64,000 nucleotides of DNA. Source: Branchiostoma belcheri. Its lineage: Eukaryota > Chordata > Leptocardii > Amphioxiformes > Branchiostomatidae. The notes below the pieces were generated by a model. It worked only from the letters and a program-made list of their open reading frames with translations, searched no databases and was not told where the DNA came from. Both the position numbers and the translations under genes were made by a program. The stretch's first letter is position 1, and each line of letters opens with the position of its first letter. The stretch spans positions 136,733 through 200,732 of the forward strand of contig NW_017802802.1 in NCBI RefSeq assembly GCF_001625305.1, read 5' to 3'. Positions 47,178-59,000 of the stretch are shown piece by piece.

Positions 47178-49151
47178 GAAGTATTCTGTATAATGTCCTT
47201 GCTTGTACGCTGTAAAGATATACCTTTTATGTACATGTACCTACGTAACTAAATACAGATTATCAATATTCATTCATTATCAACTGTATTGATACTAGTA
47301 CGCAGCACAGGATTATATGATTGATATAGTTTATGCCATGAGAAAATGACACGGTGTACATGTAATTATATAACTCTATCTAGTATCGTTATACTCTAGA
47401 TCTCCAAGCAGAGGTTTGGGGTATTTTCAGCGTGTTTTAAGGCTTTTTAACGGGGTTTCTTTCTTGCACTGGAATTTTTCTTTCAGAAAGAAAAATTCCA
47501 GTGCAAAAATGAAACCCCGATAAAAAAAAAGCCTAAAAACACGCTAAAAATACCCCAAACCCAAACCTCTGCTTGGAGAGTATATCGTTAGTAGTGCCCT
47601 AGTAATATGTCTTCTACACCAAAGGTTGTCACTAACGACGCGTGACATTCCATTCATTTCCTGTACAATACTTTTACATGTAACCGCTTTATAAATCAGA
47701 GATATTATTTGTCCAGCTGATACCGTATTGTAGATATACCTTTTGATTAGAGATAATAAATTTGCATTGAAAATGCGTATTCTGCATCCCATGGCAACAC
47801 AAGATTGTCATAGTTCAGCTTACTATGTTACACTGGCATTCGCTGGATGTGGTTGTTTACACAACACATTTACCCATTATATTGTTGTTCACAAGAGCTG
47901 ATTACAATGTGCGTTGGATATTAATTAGTGTAAAATATTAAATGCCTTTCACTTCAGACTATACACTGTCTTGGAATACCTTAGTCAATTGTTGTCAACT
48001 ATAGTATCAACACATCATTCTGCTTGATCTAAGTTGAAGACTAAGAGTGAATTTTACGTTTATTGGTAATCAGTTAAGTATTACAGAGGTTTGATGCATC
48101 ATTTCTGGTATCTATTTATGTATCTTGAGTGCCTTATATGTCCTTTAATTGTATTCTGATTCACTAGAAAGATCACTACAAAGCTTTAAACAACTCTGCA
48201 ATTAATGTGCAAAGATTGGCTGTAACAGGCTGTTTGGTGTAAAATAGCTTGCTGCCACCACATCTCGTGCCTGCAAAGCTGGTGTGTTATGCCGAAGGGC
48301 GGTTAAACTGGCTATACCAATACAGATACAGATTTTTTTTTCAATAACTACAAAAAAATCAACCAAGAAAGCAAACTAAAAGAAATCACTTTTTGACCAA
48401 TGTCTACTTGTCATAGTAAAAATAGTGTAAAAACCTTGGTTAGCACTGAAAAATTTACGGTTTAAAACCCCTAAATGCTGTAAAAATATAATAAATTTCA
48501 AATATTACCAAATACCACGAAGATAGAAATCATGCATGCATTCTTTCCACATCCTTATTATAAAATATACAAGTAATTCATGTTGGTTACATTTAAGAAC
48601 AGCCAGATGCAATGAAATGAACCAAAATAATGTATAAATATGATTGTACAAAAAGGTATGTACAAAAATCCTTTCCACATCAGAATGTTCCACAATTTCT
48701 TACATTCAAGAATCAGAATCAATATTCATGACATTTACAATAATTATTCCATGTACCAGTAAGTGATACAAACACTTAGCAAATAACACACAACTTCCGT
48801 GTACATTAGACACCAGCAATCTATTGTCTTCTTCAACAATGGATATTTTTCTGAAGCCACTTATTTTACCATCTTTCATGGAAAATTACCACATTTATGG
48901 CAAAATCAAAACACCTGAACCTTTCAGTAACTTCCAGCTTGAACTCTATGGCTTATATCTTAGCATTTCTGCTTTTGCTACCTATTTTCTGATAGTACCA
49001 TGCTTATTCTATGTTGCTAACCGAACAAGTTGTAAAGATTATCAAAAAAACAAACTTAGTAAAGCAAAAGATGTTCTTACAAGGATCACAAAGAGTAAGA
49101 CATTAAGCAACAGAAAAGTGTTTTAGCAGATCCGTTCTCATCTCTAGTGAG
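47178..49151. other. Intergenic / 3' flank, no intact gene
   Basis: It holds the foldback at 47402-47577 and sequence parallel to 45300-45680 (for example TTACACTGGNATTNGCTGGAT), belonging to the tandem duplication. The part next to 49152 may be 3' UTR of the tetraspan gene. A 95-codon plus-strand ORF at 48839-49126 with one hydrophobic stretch is antisense to that UTR and is considered doubtful. Confidence 0.5.
47402..47577. repeat. Long inverted repeat (foldback), arms about 85 bp
   Basis: The left arm starts CTCCAAGCAGAGGTTTGGGG and the right arm ends CCAAACCTCTGCTTGGAG. They pair almost throughout, closing at CTTTCAGAAAG. The right arm has small insertions. The termini match the half element at about 250. 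It is a non-coding foldback MITE. Confidence 0.85.
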
Positions 49152-51959
49152 TTAGGAGATGAGAGGTGCGTCGTCATCCTCGTGGTATCCAGCATTGGTG
49201 AAGTCGGTGGGCTGCTCAGAGTAGCTGGGCGGAGGAGAGCGCTCAGGAGACGGGGAGCCTTGGCTGTCTGGCTTCGTCTTTTTAACCTTTTTCTTGTCAG
49301 TTTCTGCTGGTGGAGCAGTAGGCTTCTTGTCGGGGGGCTGTAGGGGCACGTTGGTGGCAGGCACAGGGGTGGGGGCTGGGGATAAGAGTAACATTCATTT
49401 GTACAGTGGCAGGATTTGAAAATTCAATTTTCACTATACTTACCTGTAACCTACATATGGCAAGACATGTATAATCTTTACTAAGAAAACAATATCATAA
49501 GAATTTCACAACAATACAAATATCATCATCATCATCATAAGAATACCACAATACAAATATATACATATATGGGTACAATATTTTAAATGAGCACATTAAG
49601 GACACAGATGGAAGAAGTAGTGAAACTTCCAGGTATAGAGGCTTTTCATTGACATCATAATAATAATTATCATATGAATCTCAGTGACCAGGTGTTGGCA
49701 GGTAAATTGACTAAGTAGCAGCATTGTTATGTAATGGTGAGTTTAACAGCCATTCTAACACTGTCTGTAATCTGACATGGCACATGTGAAAAGCCTGTAC
49801 ACACGTAGGCACTGTGGATTAACAACCCACTGCCCTCTTTTGCCGACTACCTTTACCTTTACTACCCATGGTAACATGTGACTACACCTGTACCTGAGGC
49901 AGCCATAGGCTGTATGTAGCCCTGCCCAGAAGCCATGGGGTACACCACCACACTGGGCTGCTGCCCTGTTGACAACCCCACCACGGCTGGAGCGGACGCA
50001 CCCATCACTCCGTGCTGGTTGGCCGGGGCAGTCGGCACTGCCATTGGCTGGGAGGGGGCAGTGGCAGCCACTGATTGGCTGGGGGAGATGGTCACCATGG
50101 TGATGGGTTGGCCAGCTGGGAGGAAGTGCACCTGTCCTGGGACCTGGTGGCCGTTAGGTGCGACCTGATACACAACTGTGGGCTGGAACAGATGGACATG
50201 TTTCATTATTTTCTGTTTCTGTGTAGCTGGTATAATGCTGCCCTTAGGTGTAGCACACCTGTCCAGTTTCTGTATCTCTATGTGTGTAGCTGGCATAACT
50301 GCCCTTCAATGTAACACACCAGCTCTGTATCTGTATAGCCCATATAACCACCCTTCAGCATAATAATATTACACACCAGCTTCTGTGTCTGAAGAGCTGG
50401 TAAAACAGCCCACAGCTGCAGCTGATTTCAGGATGGCTGATTATGAATACATGTATAAAAATGAAGATATGAACCCCATGTATACTACCCCACCTGTGGT
50501 TGGCTGGTGCAGCAGGTACAGACAGCTCGACAGGACAGGGACGCCGCTAGGATCGCGATGATTGCCTCCAGGATGGCCAGGATCACCAGGATACCATGGA
50601 TGGACAATCTGCCCTTCTGTAATATCAGTACATACAGGTAAGTACAACTGTTTTTCCTACAATATGCAAGCTAAAGATTATTACATAATTCTTGTGAACA
50701 GGTATCAGGCTTTTTCTACATAATCAAGGTATTCTACAGCTTGCATCAGAGTAGTATACATGTTTTTTAAATTCCTTGGATTATTCTTGCAATAATTTGG
50801 GATGAAAAATTTGATTGAACCAGTACACATTATATACATTAACTATTGTATTACCATACTTTTAATTAGTATGCTGTGTTTTCAGAATGGTTTTGTGATT
50901 AATTCATCACAATGTAAAGACTGGCTCTACCCTTACTACATAGCACCAGCTTCAACCAAGGATTTTTTTTTTAATCTAAGGATTTTCACCAGGCCAAAAA
51001 ATTAAATGCCACGACAGAATTTCCATTCTCCCTACCACCAGTCTGTCACACTCCAACTGTTTCTCTGGCAGGATGCGGTAACACTTGCAGTTGCTGTCGT
51101 ACTGCTCGTAGCAGCCAGTCATGTAGTCGTGGATGGTGGAGTGGTAGTGCTCATTGGCGAGGCCGGACGCGGCGCTGCCCAGCACGATAACCGTGAAAAC
51201 TGCCGCGATGATGGACATCACCATGTGACCAATGATCTGAAACATATCGAGGATTACTTTACTAAATGCTTATGGGTTGTAGGTTTTGTCCAACAATGCA
51301 ATCAGAGTTGGCAGACTTCACCCACTTTAAACTTTAGTTCACTTTGAAAAAATTCCATGCCAAAATAACCAAGCAGAGACTTTGAAGGATATACTATGAA
51401 GGAAAAGTGAAAAAAATGGTATGTACAGTTTTACCTACCAAACATCCAGTTTTCTGCTGGCCAGCACGGATCCCCAAAATTCCAGCCACAAGAAACTACA
51501 GAAGATCATAAAAAGGAATTCAGAGTTACAGTCATGTCACACCATAACTACAATATGATAGTGTTTCCTCCAAACTAGTCGTATCATTTTATCTGACTCC
51601 TTCTGTACTGGTGTAACATCTAGTGACCTTCCAACTCTGACTTACATTATGGCCCTGTGATGTCCTCTCTACTTGAGCCAAAAAGTGACCTTTCAGGTCT
51701 AATTAGAGTAAACAAAAAAGAAACAAACAAGAAGAAGCCTTACCACAGCCCCAGTCCAGATAGGGATGCCCACGTAGTACCCCAGGGCTCGCACGACGAT
51801 CCCAGAGATCCCCAGCACGATACACAGCAGCCCCACCACAATCTGCGTCAGTCCCGTGGCTACGATCACCTTACGCGGGTACTTCTTGTACCGGCCGTCG
51901 GGGTGGGTCGGTCCATCCAGCACCACGGGGGTGGGTGCTGGAATTGTCTCTGTAGTCAT
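49152..51959 (-). CDS. MS4A/CD20-like tetraspan with a PPxY tail
   Basis: Six coding exons: 51959-51744, 51495-51439, 51236-51036, 50616-50494, 50182-49894 and 49375-49152. All are in phase, for 369 residues. Four membrane spans lie at about 29-54, 62-84, 92-117 and 164-186. The loop between spans 3 and 4 (about 118-161) has five Cys. VAGILGIRAGQQKTGCL in span 2 and the CRAVCTCC end of span 4 are typical of the MS4A/CD20 family. The cytosolic tail of about 180 residues is Pro/Gln/Ala-rich and ends with a PPSY (PPxY, WW-domain/Nedd4-type) motif and an acidic dileucine-like DDAPLI. The ATG is the first base after an AG acceptor, so a 5' UTR exon lies upstream (53078 onward). Vertebrate relatives modulate receptors and calcium entry; the role here is unknown. 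Confidence 0.85.
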
Positions 51960-52399
51960 CTGGTCAATGGAGTGAAATTAGGATCCAAAGTGACTATTGA
52001 AAAAGGGTCAGCTAACTGTCAGGTCAACAAGGTTTTTGTAATTGTCACAACTGTATAATGTGTAATAAACAGTGGACTAGCTTACAAGTAAATACATGTG
52101 TACACATGTACAATGGCTCATCATTTCTTTCCAATAGTAATTGCAATAGCACCCAGAAATATTTTTTTCAATTCTGAGTCTGAACCCTTTGGTCTAGAAG
52201 CAGGGTTACCAACTGCTGGTGATGCATCTGGTACAATGGTTGATACATATGTACAATGTATTTTCCTGAAAATATAGCCAGCATCTTCAACTTCAGGGGC
52301 TTAAGGTCACCAGAACTGACTAGAGGGTCTGTATTGGGACCATATCAACCCTGGTATCAACCTATGCATGTCTGCAGCCACTGTGATGCATCAGTTCCT

Positions 52400-52520
52400 G
52401 ATGCTTACAAAATGATTTATTCATCTTCATCTGAAACTCATCATCATAATCCTCATCATCATCTCCTTCATTACCATCATAATCATCATCATTACCTTTA
52501 TTATTATCATTATTAGATGT
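52400..52520 (+). repeat. Imperfect (CAT)n/(ATC)n microsatellite
   Basis: Runs of CATCATAAT, CATCATCATCT and TCATCATTACC lie in the first intron of the tetraspan gene. A shorter ATC run lies at about 49520. Confidence 0.7.
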
Positions 52521-53077
52521 GAATCTTATCACATGTCTACAAAAGCTGGCTGCAAGCTGTTTATATCTAGTTTAAATATATTATCTTAAAATATTTCTTT
52601 TTATCGTGGGTAAATTTCTAGTCCGTGACTACTGATATATATTACGTAAACGTGTACCCAAATCCCCTATACGAGTCATCGCATTAACTATGAAACAAAA
52701 CCTACATGTATCAGCCTCAAGGGAAAACAGGATTTTTGGCAAAGGGATCGCTTTATCATTATTCTTTCCATCCACAGCCATCCGTTTGTAGACACCCCCG
52801 GCGGCTTCGCACGTGTCTAGCATACTAACATTACAAGCCCACAGACGGTCTGTACTGAGCCAAAACAAAACAAACCAACCTACAGGAGGTCTACCATATC
52901 AGTGGCAAATTACAATAAATCACATCGTCACATCTATCATAGGAAAACCATCACACACACGATAATCGTATACTCCAAGTCTAAACCAAACAAATAAGAC
53001 AAGAGTGACATCTAAATATATAGCAGTTGTATTATATAAAGGTTGGTGCAACTATTATGTATCAAAAATTTTCTTAC

Positions 53078-53200
53078 CTTTAGGACTCCTTTAGTCTACT
53101 GCGCTACGCTCCTATATTTCTGTGAAACTGCACGGTCGATAAGTTACGGTAGATTTTCGTTCTAAGGACCTAAAATCAGCTACGACACGCGACAACCCGG
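53078..53200 (-). promoter_or_regulatory. Probable non-coding first exon of the tetraspan gene
   Basis: On the minus strand, GTCCTAAAG|GTAAGAAA is a strong donor at 53077-53076. It lies 1.1 kb upstream of the acceptor that directly precedes the ATG. The 5' limit is unknown and the right coordinate is nominal. Confidence 0.45.
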
Positions 53201-54588
53201 GGAATCATCCGTCGACTGTTTTTGTTTTCCGTCTTCCCCTGTGCTGGTATCCTGTGGCTTTTTCTTGGCACCATTCCCTGGAATACAGATTCACCGCATC
53301 AAAACGTGGAACACACAGGTTTATTAATATCAGCTTAAAGACGGCGAAATTGACATTTCTATGTGACAAAGATCTAAGAGATTAAAAGGTCAGTCATGGA
53401 TTATCCGGTGTCTTTGTAGAAATGATTGCTGTTAGTGATGCATCGAGTCATGTTTTTGCGTGTAGTTGCGGTTGCAGCTGGCATACATGTATGTATCAAG
53501 ATATCGAATCTCAAAACATCAATACCAGGAAGGCAAACGTGACGTCACATGGTAATGGCCGTATCTTTTCCAAGAAATGTGGGCCTCGGTCAGTAGCTAA
53601 GTGCTGTTGCGTTACTGTGTACCATGTCTATGTGTCAAGAATATAATTTATTCAAAATCATCTGCTTAGATATTGTAATTGTTTTCGCTTTTGTCATGTT
53701 TTGACACTCGCCGGGCGAATCCTCAAGGGGAAGCATAGACACTTTCCAATGAGGCTACGGTAGGGGTTACTGTGATGCTAGATATGAAGCATACGTAGGA
53801 AGAGACGGAGGGGTTGGTGGAAAAGGGAGTCCAGTCCGATTGGAACCCGAAACGGAGAGCAGTCGCTGGAACCGAGGGAAGCTCGACCCAGTGAGTGAGT
53901 GAGTGAGATATGAAGAGTTCGGTCTCCACCAGACTCCTTGGCAGGCTGTATAAAAAATAGTCGAAATCGGCCTAAAAGGGGTAGTGTATAATTGGCCAGG
54001 GGGCTAGCGGGCCATAGTGACAAATTTGCCTGCCAAGCCGATGTGGGCTATCGCTGTCGCCACCCTTATTTATTGTAAGGGGTATTGGACGCATTATGAG
54101 AACTTTGTTGCACGGCAACTGGAGCATTCTTCACCGACGATGAAAGCTTCTTGTTCACATCGATAATTCACATCTGCACAGATGGAACGGGTGAAATTGC
54201 TTGCCGTTAGGGCTGAAATACTTTTAGTCATAAACATTTTTTAAAAACCTAGTTTGAGGCGAACATTCAACATTCTTACAACCTGGGACAAGTTGCAAGT
54301 CCTGTTGCATATTTTATTTTCCACCTAACCGCCTACCCAACTCTTACATGCTCTAACTTCAACTATTAGCGACCCTTTACCCGTCTTGCTACCCTGCGAC
54401 AACATACAGTGCCTGAACGAAGAAAATGTCTGCAACTACTGGGTGGTATGTACCTCGCAGATAAGCAGAATTGCAGGAAGCCGAAAAGCACAGTCCGCCT
54501 TCTATTGTGGTAACAAAAGCAAAATATGGCGAGCAGATTTCACTTCTTTCGCTTTTTCTATATGCGGAGTTTAACTTTTCATATTTAT
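53201..54588. other. Intergenic, no gene recognised
   Basis: This probably holds the divergent promoters of the tetraspan gene (-) and the micropeptide gene (+). A CYS-containing open stretch at 54370-54447, bounded by TTAG and GGTG|GTATGT, could be an exon but fits no neighbour well. A GAGTGAGTGAGTGAG run is at about 53893. Confidence 0.4.
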
Positions 54589-54853
54589 ATGTCCGGTGCT
54601 GCTATAGTTGGTGAGTAATATCGTGTAATATCCTCCCAGATTGCACACCTGCGACCGAGCAAGTTCTTGTAGTATGCATTATTATGTTAGGTAACAAGCG
54701 AATGTTAGTAATAAAATAACTTTTTGTTCATTCTGGACAGACCTATGCGTGTTCTTCATCGCCATGCTCACCGCTGCCTGTGCTCTGGTCTTCATTGTTT
54801 CGGTCGGCCCAGTGGTCAGGTTCAGGCTCCGTAGAAAAGCAATGACTTTGTGA
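54589..54853 (+). CDS. Candidate 44-residue single-pass membrane micropeptide
   Basis: Two exons: 54589-54610 (ATG TCC GGT ..., donor G|GTGAGT) and 54741-54853 (acceptor TGGACAG). They join in phase to 135 bases. The product starts MSGAAIVD, has a hydrophobic span from about residue 8 to 30 (LCVFFIAMLTAACALVFIV), and ends in a basic tail, RFRLRRKAMTL. The shape is that of a small integral membrane protein, with an N-out or ER/mitochondrial tail-type topology. No family is recognised. Both splice sites are strong and the positive-inside tail is sensible, but so short a model could arise by chance, and the second exon could also end a longer gene with upstream exons. Confidence 0.45.
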
Positions 54854-54994
54854 GACTTTGGCTGTTCCTCGTTGAGTGACAGTTGTCAGTTCAGTCAGCA
54901 CATCCATAAGATATGGTTTCAATGGACGTAGTCTGGCTTGGTTTGGTATTCAGGACAGGAATACGTTAGTGTAAAGAATGATGACACTGATGAT

Positions 54995-55310
54995 AACGAA
55001 AAGCTTGAAAAAGGAAAGGAAAGGTCTCCCATGCTCTTATGCAGAGCGTAGGGTGGTGCCCATATCCATTTCTGTAGCCCTTGGGCGACACACAGTTGTG
55101 CAATGCACTACAGCAGGGGGCTAGTCCGCTGGTAGTGCTGTGTGTTTGACCTTCCCACACCCTTTCTCATAGATGCTGAGTGCTAAGCAGAGAAAGAAGT
55201 GTGTACCATTTTTAAAGTCTTTGGTATGACCCGGCCGGGGCCGGGTTTGAACTCACGACCTCCCGGTTACAAAGCGAGCACTCTACCAATTGAGCTATTG
55301 CACCGGTGAT
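54995..55310 (-). mobile_element. tRNA-derived SINE, tRNA-Thr(UGU)-like head
   Basis: On the minus strand the head reads GTGCAATAGCTCAATTGGTA (A box), then TTTGTAA at the anticodon-loop position, then GAGTTCAAACCC (B box). It continues with CCGGCCGGG and a body containing CTTAGCACTCAGCATCTATG, and ends near CCTTTCCTTTTTCAAG. The acceptor stem is not closed, so it is not a tRNA gene. The body differs from the SINE at 16 kb, so this is a second family. Confidence 0.7.
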
Positions 55311-56030
55311 AAGCTTTGAAAAGCTTGACTTCAACAATAAATGTACAGCAGCTTACATCCGTCTGTCTATTTGCTGTCATGTCTTTGGAAAACATACATG
55401 TCGTCTTTGTGAGGATCCTTTCATTTTTGTGGACACTGAAACTTCAGTAGAATGAATAGCTTCGGAATATTTGGGTGAATCATGACTGATTTGTTTAGAA
55501 AGCACTTTTTTCTGATATACTAGTAGTAGTAGACCAGACTGTCCCTCCTCGATGCATGATAAGAAAATGTAACAAACTGATGAATCACTGATCTGCATTG
55601 AACCAACGCATATAGCTGTACATTACGTACGGATCTGTCGTCGATAAGTGAACCGACGATCTAATGATTAACTATCGATCTCAGATCTAACACGGGCCAT
55701 GCAGATTACGTCGTTTTTTATTGATCCTTGAGTCACAGACCCGCTCGCCCTGTCTACCTACTTCAAACAAATGTGAGTGAGAGCGACAAATATGCACAAA
55801 GCAAGCACGTATGGTTGGTTAATGATTGTGAGGGATCCACCCAGGCAAGCACTAAAACTGCCTACGCCTGTACAACGAGAGGAGTGAAGCTTGCGGACTC
55901 AACCCAACTCAACTCAACTCAGATCAGCGTTGCTGCTTCGTTGTAGGATCATCCAGTCTTTGACTCTTTCCGTATATCAGAACAATATTTATCAGATCAA
56001 AAAAGTAGGTACATGACTCATAGGGGCAGT
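55311..56030. other. Promoter-side flank of the LDLa-trypsin gene
   Basis: No coding exon is visible. An imperfect CAACTCAACTCAACTCA run lies at about 55903. ORFs here are short and without motif. Confidence 0.45.
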
Positions 56031-59000
56031 ATGGCTCTACGACCCCATTGGCATTGTTCTGTAGTTTTGCTGGCGTCGATTGTTGCATTGACCATGGTGT
56101 CGTCTGCCTGTGCTGTGTCGCCGAAGGATCGGAGAGCGCCAAAGGGTGAGTTAGATATAGTAAAACGTATCTATGGACTGTTGCTGTTGTTTGTGGCACA
56201 CTTTGATTAGGAATGCGATTTGTCACTTACTATCCTGGTAACCGTGCCTGCGTAGTTGTGTGCGTGAATGGGTTTTGTGATTAGGGTTAGGATACGCGTG
56301 GACTATCGAGGAGCACGGTTCTGGATAAAACACAATTGTGGCTACAACATCCGACTCGACTCACGCTAAGACAAATTAACACCAAAATCCGTGCCCCGAA
56401 AGCAGTTCTTAGACCTTTGCGTACCTTCATGTTGTTTATTTTTAACGTCAGCAAGATATGTATATTCAGGTCAATTTTTGTGATCATTACAGGTGTATGT
56501 CCTAACTGTGTTACAATTGCAAAATGTGCATATCATTCGGCTTATATCGACATGCAAGGTAGAAGCGTATATAACGATTATGACTAGACTAGATGTTACC
56601 TAACATCGTTTTGGCTGTTTTATCTTATATCAACTGAATCTCGTTTAAACGTAATATATCAATCGTCAAGTGTTCCATTACTTCTTTAAAGCGTACTTAT
56701 GTCGCGATAAGTGGCCTAGTGCCTTGACCTTTTGGGCATGAGATTACATTGCGTAAAATGACTCAAGAAAGCTGATTTCTGTTGTTCTCGCCTAACGCCT
56801 ATCAATACATCTTTCATATCCTATGGGTGATATTGCTTGTATCCGCAGTGTTGCTTCAATCGATTTGATGATGCCATAGATGCCATTCCTAGAAAGAGAG
56901 GCACATTTCTCAGTTTGTTGTACTGATAAATGAACGTTTATATTGAATGAAAGAAAGGACCATAGGGTCTACAAATCATAGTATTGAGTTAGAGTAAAAG
57001 GTTAGAGGCTGTCCAGTCGACTTTACCCCGCCCGTAGAGCCACACCCGGGTGGTTTTCTTAGCCGTCATGATCTGAACAAGCGAGCTTTGGAATTTGGTT
57101 TGACAACAATTCAGTTTTTCAAGGACATTAAATAATCCTTGTTTTTTTGACAAGACGTTCTTCTCGTTAGACTGTTTATAAATGTAAACTAGGTGTTGGA
57201 AGATGTACAGTGGCTTTTTACTCGTATACTTCGACATTCCGCGTTAAAACGCCACTTCATATTTAACTTTACTGAGTTAGCGGCAATTGATATTGAGTTT
57301 AGTTTAGGAACCCAATTCTTCAAGTTTTATACCAATGTAAGTATTTCAACCGATGGGGAAACAATGTTGTCAAGGGAATTCTGAGCAAAACTAATTGTCG
57401 AAATGGCGTACACCTATAACCAAACATAACAATTTCTATAGTCAAGTATTACATAGTATACAAAAAAGCCACAAATGGAACTCTTACTGCTAGGTGTGGC
57501 AGATAATGCTTTGACTCGGACGTTTTATGACATATGATTGCCACTAATAAAGCTGCAAAGAAAGACACTTTGCGATCGAGTTGTTGGTCCATAATGTGCG
57601 TATATATGACCTCGTGGGATGACAACTCACTCATAAACCGCTCATAAAGTGTACAGTAAACATCTGCCCTGCCCATAGGTGTGTCCGTGCCTTACCCACG
57701 ATAGCACACCTCTCTGATAACAATGGCGGCCATTAGATCTTCAAATATTTGATTACCTCACGTTTGTTGACCTCCTTTTGTAACTGGCGACCGTTTTGAT
57801 ACACAAGTAGGACCAGGCAGGAACAAAATGGTGTGAAAGCTTTCTAGTGGCAAACGATAGATAACGGTACATGTATAACTGCACGGTAAGTAGGAGTAAA
57901 TAGTGCCCGCTTTTAGTGTGCGTGTAAAAATTGGAAGACGGTTTAGAAAGTAGTCTTCCTTTACTCACTGTCTCACTAATTACCCCTTCAGATACCTGCA
58001 GCGCGTCTGAGTACGCATGTGCTGACGGGACATGTGTCCTAGCGGCGGCCAGGTGTAACGGCAGTGCGGAGTGCGGGGACGGTTCGGACGAGGAGGACTG
58101 CACGTACCGTACGTTCGTCAACTCAGCCTCATGCATAGACTTTCTAGTGGGCAGCTTTAGCTTTTGTTTCTACGATCGTGGCTATTGATAAGTCAACTGT
58201 GATCCTCATTCAATCATAGAGTCTAATCGTTAGAGCTAGGGAAAGGGAATACATGAAAGGGTGGATGATGAAGGGAACCTTTTTCATGTTTGGTATTTTG
58301 TACAAGTCTGTGTGGTAGAGGCCACTGCTAAAGGCGCGGTCACATTTCCCAACCCCGGGCCGGCCGGGCAGTCGTATGATATAAGTACATAAGACAGCAA
58401 AAAAAGTTTTATGAAATTAACCATGAGCACTATTTGTGTGTACTCTTAATAAAAATTGTTTATTTTTTCGTTCACGCAAACAACCCGGCCGGCTGCGACT
58501 TAGAAATGTGACCGTGTCCTAAGGACCTCCAGCTTTGCAAGAGACCTATCAATAGCATCGTAAAACGTTACTGGTGAAAGATCGAAGCAATCTTGACCTT
58601 TACTGCAAAGTAAAAATCCTATATTATACTAATAATCACCTATAAACTAATTTATTCAATTGCTAATCTGTTATCTTTTATGTTTCTGTATTTCGGCATG
58701 ACCAATCGTCTTGCACTTACATTCCTTTCTTGTCCTTTCCAAAGAGTGTGAAAAAGAATTCCAATGCGGAAACGGTCTGTGTAAGCCGACCTCCTGGGTC
58801 TGTGACAGGGAAGACGACTGTGGAGACAACACCGACGAAATCAACTGTGAGTAAATTAAACAATAGTCCTGCGTGGACATCACTGATAATACATACAGTG
58901 TCAGTGTTGTCCACAATTACCAACTACGGTCCCGAAAGCTACATGAGGGTTATGCTAATTATTTACTAACATGCTCAAAGTTAGGATGGTCCTTAGACCT

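Noticed and set aside
48839..49126. 95-codon plus-strand ORF with one hydrophobic stretch
   Set aside because: It is antisense to the likely 3' UTR of the tetraspan gene and AT-rich, with no homology recognised and no splice or promoter support.
55235..55310. tRNA-Thr-like sequence on the minus strand
   Set aside because: The B box is degenerate, the acceptor stem is open and a repeat body follows. It was assigned to a SINE.
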